A stretch of DNA of 64,000 bases. Origin: Nonomuraea jabiensis (GTDB lineage Bacteria > Actinomycetota > Actinomycetes > Streptosporangiales > Streptosporangiaceae). Made by a program: the position numbers and the translations under genes. Below the pieces are notes generated by a model. That model did not search any database. It saw only the letters and a list, made by a program, of their open reading frames with translations, and was not told the origin of the DNA. Below are positions 58,002-64,000 of this stretch, one piece after another (position 1 is the stretch's first letter; each line of letters opens with the position of its first letter). Where the stretch lies: assembly GCF_014204795.1 (NCBI RefSeq), contig NZ_JACHMB010000001.1:11296501-11360500 (forward strand), written 5' to 3'.

Positions 58002-59360
58002 CTACATCCCGGCTATGAGCTTGTCCACCCTCTCGTCCACGCTGCGGAACGGGTCCTTGCACAGCACCGTGCGCTGCGCCTGGTCGTTGAGCTTGAGATG
58101 CACCCAGTCGACGGTGAAGTCGCGCCGCTTCTCCTGCGCCTTGCGGATGAACTCGCCGCGCAGCCGCGCCCTGGTCGTCTGCGGCGGCACCGACTTGGCC
58201 TCGAAGATCTTCAGGTCGGACGCCACCCGCTCCACCGAGCCGCGCTTCTGCAGCAGGTAGAACAGGCCGCGCTTGCGGTGCACGTCGTGGTAGGCCAGGT
58301 CGAGCTGGGCCACCCTGGGCGAGGACAGCGGCAGGTCGTACTTCTTGCGGTAACGCTCGATGAGCTGGTATTTCGTCACCCAGTCGATCTCCCGGGAGAC
58401 CAGGTCGAGGTTGCCGGTGTCGACCGCGTTCAGCGTGCGCTCCCACAGCTCCAGCACCCGGTGGGCGATGGCGTCGCCGCCGCGGCGGTCGACGAAGTCC
58501 TTCGCCTTGGACAGGTATTCCTGCTGGATCTCCAGGCTGGAGGCCTCCCGCCCGTTGGCCAGGCGCACCCTGCGGCGGCCGGTCATGTCGTGGGAGACCT
58601 CGCGGATGGCCCTGATCGGGTTCTCCAGCGACAGGTCCCGCATCACCGTGCCCGACTCGATCATGCGCAGCACCAGGTCGGTGGCGCCGACCTTGAGCAG
58701 CATCGTGGTCTCGCTCATGTTGGAGTCGCCGACGATGACGTGCAGGCGGCGGAACCGCTCGGCGTCGGCGTGCGGCTCGTCCCGGGTGTTGATGATGGGC
58801 CGCGACCGGGTCGTGGCGCTGGAGACGCCCTCCCAGATGTGCTCGGCCCGCTGCGATACGCAATAGACGGCGCCGCGCGGCGTCTGCAGGACCTTGCCGG
58901 CCCCGCAGATGATCTGCCGCGTCACCAGGAACGGGATCAGCACGTCCGCCAGCCGCCCGAACTCCCCGTGCCTGCCGACCAGGTAGTTCTCGTGGCAACC
59001 GTAGGAGTTGCCGGCCGAGTCCGTGTTGTTCTTGAACAGATAGATGTCACCCGCGATGCCCTCTTCGCGAAGCCGTTTCTCGGCGTCGACCAGCAGGCCC
59101 TCGAGGATGCGCTCGCCCGCCTTGTCGTGGGTGACGAGCTCGATGACGTTGTCACACTCGGGTGTTGCGTATTCAGGATGGCTGCCCACGTCGAGGTAGA
59201 GACGCGCGCCGTTGCGGAGGAAGACGTTGCTCGATCGGCCCCAGGACACGACCCGCCGGAACAGGTAGCGCGCGACCTCGTCGGGCGACAGCCTGCGCTG
59301 TCCCCTGAACGTGCAGGTCACGCCGTACTCGTTCTCCAGCCCGAAGATGCGACGATCCAT
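58002..59360 (-). CDS. pafA: Pup--protein ligase PafA
   Basis: A 452-residue enzyme of the carboxylate-amine ligase fold that attaches the C-terminal Glu of Pup to lysines of target proteins, marking them for the proteasome. It opens MDRRIFGLENEYGVTCTF, with the first Glu pair binding Mg-ATP, and has FLRNGARLYLDVGSHPEYAT, then PECDNVIELVTHDKAGE with the catalytic Asp region, NTDSAGNSYGCHENYL and RPIINTRDEPHAD. Full length is normal. ATG 59360 follows GAGGTG. Here pafA is separated from prcA by a secreted-protein gene and a 700-base C-rich tract. Confidence 0.96.
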   Translation of the reverse strand: MDRRIFGLENEYGVTCTFRGQRRLSPDEVARYLFRRVVSWGRSSNVFLRNGARLYLDVGSHPEYATPECDNVIELVTHDKAGERILEGLLVDAEKRLREEGIAGDIYLFKNNTDSAGNSYGCHENYLVGRHGEFGRLADVLIPFLVTRQIICGAGKVLQTPRGAVYCVSQRAEHIWEGVSSATTRSRPIINTRDEPHADAERFRRLHVIVGDSNMSETTMLLKVGATDLVLRMIESGTVMRDLSLENPIRAIREVSHDMTGRRRVRLANGREASSLEIQQEYLSKAKDFVDRRGGDAIAHRVLELWERTLNAVDTGNLDLVSREIDWVTKYQLIERYRKKYDLPLSSPRVAQLDLAYHDVHRKRGLFYLLQKRGSVERVASDLKIFEAKSVPPQTTRARLRGEFIRKAQEKRRDFTVDWVHLKLNDQAQRTVLCKDPFRSVDERVDKLIAGM

Positions 59361-59455
59361 CACCTCACACTATGCCCCTGGATCGGCGAGCGGGAGAGAT
59401 CTTCCAGGTGTTTTCCCACCCGGCCCTCTGTGACCCCTCTTTTATCCCCTTTGTC

Positions 59456-59482
59456 CCCGCGCCCGCCCCCACGGGGCGCGGG
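59456..59482 (-). terminator. Hairpin terminator after the secreted-protein gene
   Basis: CCCGCGCCC (59456-59464) and GGGCGCGGG (59474-59482) form a perfect 9-bp stem with a 9-base loop, 33 bases after the stop of the gene at 59515. An AT-richer stretch follows on the minus strand. Confidence 0.6.
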
Positions 59483-59514
59483 TCCGTTCTGCCGCTTTTC
59501 CAGGACCCTCGGCG

Positions 59515-60060
59515 TCAGGGCGTCCAGATCTCCTGAACCTGGACGATCTTCCCCTTGTAGACGGTGATGAGCGCGGGCTTCCCCTCCCGCTTCATCAGCA
59601 CCGACCTGGGGCAGCGCTTGCTGCCCAGCCCCGTGTTCCGGTTGACCGTCATGGCGCCCTCCGACTTCGAGCAGCCGAACGCCGACAGGTAGACCACGTC
59701 CTTGGCGACGGGCGAGGCGTACGCCATGACGTCACCCTCGGGCGGGCCCACGAAGTAGCCCTCGGTCTCGGTGCCCTTCTTCCACTTGATCGGCTCGTAC
59801 TCGGCCACGTCCCCGCGGATCTCGGTGATCCGGCCGCGCAGGATGCCGTCGTGGCGGGAGTGGATGCCCTTGGTGAAGTCGTGCTTCGGGTCGGACTGGA
59901 AGGTCGTACCGAACGGCTTGGGCGCCTTGAACTTGGGGAACGCAGCGGCATACCCGGACGCCGCACCGGCCGCCACAGCCGCCGCAGGGGCGGCGTGAGC
60001 GGCCACACCGGAGCTCAGCACCACGGCCACAGCGGCACCGGCCGCCAGGAGGCCACGCAT
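59515..60060 (-). CDS. Secreted hypothetical protein, 181 aa
   Basis: A signal peptide (RGLLAAGAAVAVVLSSGVAA, cleavage near AHA at 24) precedes a soluble domain with conserved-looking segments HDFTKGIHSRHDGILRGRIT, YFVGPPEGDVMAYASPVAKD and LITVYKGKIVQVQEIWTP. Two Cys (FGCSKSEG, KRCPRS) may form a disulfide. I do not recognise the family; a small beta-barrel is likely. ATG 60060 gives a standard signal peptide; GTG 60072 is an alternative. A CRP-like site lies about 60 bases upstream (60118-60133), and a hairpin terminator follows the stop. Confidence 0.68.
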   Translation of the reverse strand: MRGLLAAGAAVAVVLSSGVAAHAAPAAAVAAGAASGYAAAFPKFKAPKPFGTTFQSDPKHDFTKGIHSRHDGILRGRITEIRGDVAEYEPIKWKKGTETEGYFVGPPEGDVMAYASPVAKDVVYLSAFGCSKSEGAMTVNRNTGLGSKRCPRSVLMKREGKPALITVYKGKIVQVQEIWTP

Positions 60061-60117
60061 GGGAGTGTTCACGGATTCTGAGATCCGCCATCACCCCCCA
60101 AAGTTCACCCCCACCCC

Positions 60118-60133
60118 AGTGATACAAATCACA
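60118..60133 (-). promoter_or_regulatory. CRP-like binding site
   Basis: Read on the minus strand TGTGA-TTTGTA-TCACT matches the TGTGA-N6-TCACA consensus at 9 of 10 arm positions, and its inner core GTGAT-TTGT-ATCAC is a perfect dyad. It lies about 60 bases before the secreted-protein gene. Control by a CRP/cAMP-type regulator is inferred. Confidence 0.5.
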
Positions 60134-60139
60134 CTCCCG

Positions 60140-60850
60140 CACCCCCACCTTCTCCACGATTTCACCTCACCTCAGAACCTCCACGCCCCCCGAGCCCCTC
60201 ACCACCTCGACGCCACCGCCCACACAGTTGCGCGCATCGCCCGTGGTCGCCTACCCACCGCGTACACCTCCCGCATCTCTCCGCAACCCATGCACCGCCT
60301 CCCCGCCCCGACCACTTACGCAGCCCTCTGCACCTCATGCACCGCCTCCGCACCACCGCACCACCCACGCGGTCCCCGCGCCCCCAGACACCGTCTGCAC
60401 CGCCGGCACCCCCGCAGCGCCCCCATAGCGCCCATTGGACCGTTGCCCACACCCCAGCACACGCCCCCGCACCGCGCCCTCGTGCCACGCCCTCGTGTTA
60501 CGCCACCCGCCCAACCCCCCGCCACCCGCCGACCGCCACCACGGACCCCGCCACCCGTTCACCGCCGCCCTTTCACCGCCCCGCGCCGTAACGCTGCCTC
60601 ACCCACCGCCGCAAGCTCTCCATCGCGGCCCCCGCGGCCCACGCCATCGCCGCCATGCCCCCGCCCGAGCTCCCCACCATCCGTCGCCCACCGCCCTCCA
60701 CGCGGCCACACCCCCTCGCCGCCCCCTCACCGTCCTGCGCCACCGCCCCGCGCACCGCCGCCGACTCGCCACCGTAGCTCCGCCATCCCAAGCCGGAGGC
60801 CGCCCGTGAAATCACCCTCCTCCCCCGGCGAGCGGGGAAACCCCCGCAAG
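60140..60850. other. C-rich, strand-asymmetric non-coding tract
   Basis: About 700 bases in which the plus strand is extremely rich in C and poor in G (runs of CCGCC, CACC and CCCC), and the minus strand correspondingly G-rich. Open frames here are low-complexity Pro/His/Arg or Gly/Trp/Arg and lack normal codon bias, so I call none of them genes. No tRNA or repeat unit longer than a few bases is evident. It separates the prcA terminator from the secreted-protein gene. Confidence 0.7.
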
Positions 60851-60859
60851 ACGACGAAA

Positions 60860-60897
60860 AACCCGTCAGGGGCCGCCGTAGCGGCCCCTGACGGGTT
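60860..60897 (-). terminator. Strong terminator of the prcB-prcA operon
   Basis: A perfect 17-bp stem (60860-60876 with 60881-60897, CGTA loop), read on the minus strand, is followed by TTTTT (60861-60857 region). It lies 16 bases after the prcA stop and is the strongest intrinsic terminator in the window. Confidence 0.93.
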
Positions 60898-60913
60898 CGA
60901 GAAGGGTGGACGG

Positions 60914-61714
60914 CTACAGCGGCGCCGAGCCGTCGTCCACGTCGCCCTCAGGCCCCGTGGGAGGCGGGGTGTCCTCGGAGGAGGGCTTGGCCGCGGGCGG
61001 CGGGGTGGCGGCCGGGGGCGGGGTGGTGGTCTGGGCCAGCAGGCGCTCCAGCCGGGCGCCCGTGAGCCGCAGGAACTTGCGGTGCTCCCGGTTGCGGTCG
61101 AGGACCGCCACCTCGAGCTGCGCCACCGGCGGCCGCTCGCCGCCCGGCTCGGTGAGCGCCGTCAGCGCCACCTCCAGCGCGTCGGCCAGCGACATCGACT
61201 CGCGGTAGCGCTCCTTGAGCCGCGTGGACACCGCGTCCGCCTGGCCGCCCATGGCCGCGAAGCCGTGCTCGTCGAAGACCGACCCGTCGAAGGTGAGCCG
61301 GTAGATCGCGTCGCCGTCCTTGGTCTCGCCGACCTCGGCGACCACGACCTCCACCTCCAGCGACTTGATCGACTCGGTGAAGATGCGGCCCAGGTTGGAG
61401 GCGTACAGGTTGGCCAGGCCGCGCCCGGTCACGTCGGAGCGGTCGTAGGTGTAGCCGTTGATGTCGGCGTAGCGGATGCCGCCGAGCCGCAGCTCCTCGA
61501 ACTCGTTGTAGCGGCCCACCGCCGCGAACCCGATGCGGTCGTAGATCTCGCTGATCTTGTGCAGCGCCCGCGACGGGTTGGGCGCGACGAACAGGATGCC
61601 GTCGACGTACTGCAGCACGACGACGGAGCGGCCCCGCGCGATGCCCTTGCGCGCGTAGTCGGCCTTGTCCCGCATGATCTGCTCAGGGGACGCATATCCA
61701 AAAGGCATGGACAC
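60914..61714 (-). CDS. prcA: 20S proteasome alpha subunit PrcA
   Basis: A 266-residue alpha-type subunit that forms the outer gating rings of the 20S core. The N-terminal gate segment (MPFGYASPEQIMRDKADYAR then KGIARGRSVVVLQYVDGILF), NPSRALHKISEIYDRIGFAA, and GRGLANLYASNLGRIFTESI are diagnostic. The C-terminus extends in a Pro/Thr/Ala/Glu-rich tail of about 35 residues beyond the core fold, as in some actinobacteria. The start is taken as GTG 61714 (GTG TCC ATG); AAAGGA lies 9 bases upstream. It follows prcB by 15 bases. Confidence 0.96.
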   Translation of the reverse strand: MSMPFGYASPEQIMRDKADYARKGIARGRSVVVLQYVDGILFVAPNPSRALHKISEIYDRIGFAAVGRYNEFEELRLGGIRYADINGYTYDRSDVTGRGLANLYASNLGRIFTESIKSLEVEVVVAEVGETKDGDAIYRLTFDGSVFDEHGFAAMGGQADAVSTRLKERYRESMSLADALEVALTALTEPGGERPPVAQLEVAVLDRNREHRKFLRLTGARLERLLAQTTTPPPAATPPPAAKPSSEDTPPPTGPEGDVDDGSAPL

Positions 61715-61729
61715 GTGCGGTGGTCCTTT

Positions 61730-62578
61730 CTAGCGCAGCGGGGCGATGGGGCCGTCGGGCGAGATCAGGCGGGCTTCGAGCATCTGCTCCACGTAGTCGG
61801 AGACCTGATCCTCACTCAGCCGGCGGAAGCCATCGGCGTCGATCACCGACACGATCGGCCAGATCTTCCTGGTGACATCGGGCCCACCGGTCGCCGAGTC
61901 GTCGTCGGCGGCGTCATAGAGCGCCTGGATGAGGGTCATCGTCATGTCGTCGGCCGACGCCCCGTCGCGGTAGAGCTTCTTCAGCGACCCACGCGCGAAG
62001 ATCGAGCCGGAGCCGATCGCGTCGAACCTCTCCCTCTCGTACGGCCCGCCCGCGACGTCGTAGCTGAAGATGCGCCCCTCATCCTTGTCAGGGTCGTACG
62101 CGGCGAACAGCGGCACCACCACCAGCCCCTGCATCGCCATCGGAAGGTTGCCCCTGATCATGGTGGCCAGCCGGTTGGCCTTGCCCGCCACCGACATCGT
62201 GCGGCCCTCGAGCTTCTCGTAATGCTCCAGCTCCACCCTGAACAGCCGGGCGAACTCGATGCCGGTGCTGGCCGTGCCCGCGATGCCCATGCACGAGTAG
62301 TCGTCGGCGCGGAAGACCTTCTCCACATCGCGCTGGGAGATGATGTTGCCCGATGTCGCCCGCCGGTCGCCCGCCATGATCACGCCACCGGCGAAGGTGG
62401 CGGCCACGATCGTCGTCGCGTGCGGGACCTGGTCGCCGATCGGGGTGGCCAGCACCTCATTCCGCTGCGGCAGCAAATCAGGCGCATACGAGCTGACAAA
62501 CTCCGTGAACGAGGAACTTCCGGTGTTGCGGAAAAGCTGGTTGACCAAGCCGGCGGGCAGATCCCTGTGCGATGCCAC
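61730..62578 (-). CDS. prcB: 20S proteasome beta subunit PrcB
   Basis: A 282-residue precursor of the catalytic subunit. A propeptide of about 54 residues is removed to expose Thr55 (HA-TTIVAATFAGG), the nucleophile; GVIMAGDRRATSG and the Lys/Asp positions around it are conserved, as is GIAGTASTGIEFARLFRVE. GTG 62578 is chosen: GGAGG lies 7 bases upstream. A more distal ATG at 62623 overlaps TAGGGT (62618-62613), which is probably the -10 of this operon. Degrades pupylated proteins. The upstream genes pup and dop, usual in this position, are absent. Confidence 0.96.
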   Translation of the reverse strand: MASHRDLPAGLVNQLFRNTGSSSFTEFVSSYAPDLLPQRNEVLATPIGDQVPHATTIVAATFAGGVIMAGDRRATSGNIISQRDVEKVFRADDYSCMGIAGTASTGIEFARLFRVELEHYEKLEGRTMSVAGKANRLATMIRGNLPMAMQGLVVVPLFAAYDPDKDEGRIFSYDVAGGPYERERFDAIGSGSIFARGSLKKLYRDGASADDMTMTLIQALYDAADDDSATGGPDVTRKIWPIVSVIDADGFRRLSEDQVSDYVEQMLEARLISPDGPIAPLR

Positions 62579-62798
62579 GCGACTCCCTCCAAACGTCAGT
62601 GTTCCTAGGGCGACCCTACTCATGTTGCGTTGTTGTCTGCACTTCCCACGATCAGCTCACGGCGAACCCGCGTGATCACACGCCGCCCCGTTCCGTGTTC
62701 AGATCGTTTCTTTACGGCCCCCTGCGGCCACGCGACCGCCGCTAAGTCCGCACATCCCGAACAGGCGGCCAACCTGCGGCTCCCCCCGGCGACCTGCG

Positions 62799-63330
62799 GT
62801 GATCGCCACCCCGGCCGCCCTCACCCTCACGTCCTGCGGCACCGGCGCAGCCAGCATCTCCCCGACGATCGCCGCCAACTCCGTCTCCGGCGGCAAGAGC
62901 TCCGAGTCCGCCGACTGGATCAGGCGGTGGGTGATCCCCGAGTTCGAGAGGACGCCCCGCAACGACAAGGTGCTCTTCCAGCCCAGCGGCCTCGACGACG
63001 AGCAGTACAAGACGAAGATCGCGCTCGTTCTCACGTCCAGGGCCGGCGCCGACATGATCGACATCGACGGCATCCGGTCGGACAGTCCGCCCAGGCCGGC
63101 TACATCCGGAGGCCGGCGGCGCCACCGTCGAGCAGTGGGAGGGCCGGTCGCAGATCCCGCAGGCGTACAGAACCCGGGCATCCTCGACGGCAAGAAGTAC
63201 GGCCTGCCGGAGAACACAAGACGGCCGCGTCCTGTTCCACAACAGGACCCTGCTCACCAAGGCCGGCCTGCCCGCCCGTCCCTGGCAGCGTCTCGGCGAC
63301 CCCAGCCTCCAGGCTGCAGCGCAGTCCGCC
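62799..63330 (+). pseudogene. Sugar-type ABC solute-binding lipoprotein, frameshifted
   Basis: From GTG 62799 a lipoprotein-like start (PAALTLTSCGTG) leads to DWIRRWVIPEFERTPRNDKV and LDDEQYKTKIALVLTSRAGAD then MIDIDGI, a family 1 solute-binding pattern. The following portions occur in other frames: VEQWEGRSQIPQAYRT (about 63125-63170), PGILDGKKYGLPEN (first frame again, to 63215) and DGRVLFHNRTLLTKAGLP (third frame, about 63220-63275). At least three frameshifts break it. It appears to be a carbohydrate-import binding protein in decay. Confidence 0.65.
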
Positions 63331-63360
63331 CGCGGCTTCCGGTTACCGGAGGGATCAAGG

Positions 63361-63570
63361 CATGACCGAAGCTGTCGACCTCGCCGTCACCGCCATCCCC
63401 GTCACCCACCACCAGGCCGAAGCCCTCGCGCTCCCCGACCGCGTCGGCCGCCATGCCTCACGGCCCCATGATCCAGATCGCCACCCCGGCCAAGATCTTC
63501 CACCGCCCCGCCACCACCTTCGCCGCCTCCACCCCAAGAACTTCCTCCCCGCGGAGATCACGCCACCACC
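63361..63570 (+). pseudogene. Sugar ABC ATPase (MalK/UgpC type) C-terminal fragment
   Basis: One frame encodes TAIPVTHHQAEALALPDRV (the H-loop region, VTHDQxEAxxLADRV in intact proteins). A second frame from 63453 continues GPMIQIATPAKIFHRPATTF then AAS, the typical G-x-I-Q-x-G-TP-x-E-I-x-x-x-P pattern. The Walker motifs and regulatory domain are missing. With the solute-binding remnant at 62799 it represents a lost sugar importer. The DNA between 63571 and 63693 holds no recognisable gene. Confidence 0.6.
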
Positions 63571-63693
63571 CTCAACCAGGCCGTCGTCCAAGACGGCGAA
63601 GAACCACCCAACGGCACCCCACCCGGGCATCCCCGCCCCGCCCTCACCTACCGCGACGACCGCCCCACACCGCCTCACGACATACTTAGGACC

Positions 63694-64000
63694 ATGAGGG
63701 ACTGGATCCTCCACGTCGACCTCGACCAGTTCATCGCCGCCGTCGAGATCCTCCGCCACCCCGAACTCCGCGGCAAACCCGTCGTCGTCGGCGGCTCAGG
63801 AGACCCCACCCAACCCCGCACCGTGGCCGCCACCGCCACCTACGAAGCCCGCGAACACGGCATCCACTCCGGCATGCCACTGCGCACCGCACTCAAACGC
63901 TGCCCCGAAGCGATCTTCCTGCCCAGCGACCCACCCGCCTACGAAGCCGCCTCCGCCCACGTCATGGCCGTACTCCGCGAATTCCCCGTACGCGTCGAAA
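63694..64000 (+). CDS. Y-family DNA polymerase, DinB2-like (partial, cut by window end)
   Basis: About 102 N-terminal residues are visible. They match the DinB2 branch of Y-family translesion polymerases: ILHVDLDQFIAAVEILRHPE, then LRGKPVVVGGSGDPTQPR, ATYEAREHGIHSGMPLRTAL and KRCPEAIFLPSDPPAYE. The metal-binding Asp residues of the first palm motif are present. The steric-gate position, Tyr or Phe in most members (DxDxFY), is Ile here. In mycobacterial DinB2 a Leu at this site permits ribonucleotide use, so a similar relaxed sugar selectivity is possible. ATG 63694 has TAGGA just upstream. Confidence 0.85.
   Translation, partial: MRDWILHVDLDQFIAAVEILRHPELRGKPVVVGGSGDPTQPRTVAATATYEAREHGIHSGMPLRTALKRCPEAIFLPSDPPAYEAASAHVMAVLREFPVRVE

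Noticed and set aside
60059..62608. An 849-codon open frame on the plus strand across the C-rich tract, prcA and prcB
   Set aside because: It is antisense to two unmistakable proteasome genes, and its translation is low-complexity Pro/Arg/His then shadow sequence. High GC keeps antisense frames open.

Overview
The window is one continuous stretch of very GC-rich (about 70 percent) actinobacterial chromosome. Strong GC bias at third codon positions, GTG and TTG starts, TANNNT promoters that put start codons at or near +1, a 20S proteasome with Pup ligase (prcB, prcA, pafA), the pafB-pafC-tatA-tatC-helY block and many TetR regulators point to a Streptosporangiales-type organism, for example a Nonomuraea relative. 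That placement is inference from gene content, not from any search.

1-5.4 kb: inositol-phosphatase-family enzyme, GntR/UTRA regulator, DedA membrane protein, aldo/keto reductase, P-loop kinase-like protein and two unrecognised proteins around a 15-bp tandem repeat. 5.4-15.3 kb: one tightly coupled operon with a cytoplasmic GH127 beta-L-arabinofuranosidase, a complete Dpp/Opp-type importer, a proline-iminopeptidase-type hydrolase and an aminopeptidase P. Together these look like a route for importing and dismantling arabinosylated, hydroxyproline-rich plant peptides. 15.4-22.3 kb: ACT-domain membrane protein, GH36 alpha-galactosidase, TetR, STAS protein, RNB-domain ribonuclease and a 56-residue membrane protein.

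22.4-43.8 kb is accessory DNA full of decay: an integrase remnant joined to a quinone-oxidoreductase fragment, a frameshifted NB-ARC/TPR gene, a histidine-kinase remnant running in frame into a second integrase remnant, a group II intron 3' end, IS3- and IS5-type transposase tails, and broken LacI, sugar-permease, enoyl-CoA hydratase and nitroreductase genes. Intact islands remain: a MarR-like regulator with an FAD monooxygenase and a hydrolase; a Tat-exported GH95 fucosidase with a ricin-type lectin domain; a secreted BspA-like LRR protein with an AbfB (CBM42) domain; and two TetR/oxidoreductase pairs with clear paired operators.

43.8-46.2 kb holds the most novel element. A 40-codon gene with a very strong ribosome binding site encodes a Trp/Arg/Cys-rich peptide, and its stop codon lies just inside the start of an ABC exporter gene.

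46.2-62.6 kb is the conserved housekeeping core, almost all on the minus strand: prcB-prcA, a secreted protein, pafA, two FKBP lipoproteins, an HTH regulator, DUF3291, then pafB-pafC-(small membrane gene broken at a GGGC repeat)-tatA-tatC-diacylglycerol kinase-helY. The expected pup and dop genes are not upstream of prcB. Instead there is a decayed sugar ABC importer and, at the right edge, a DinB2-like polymerase that is cut by the window end.
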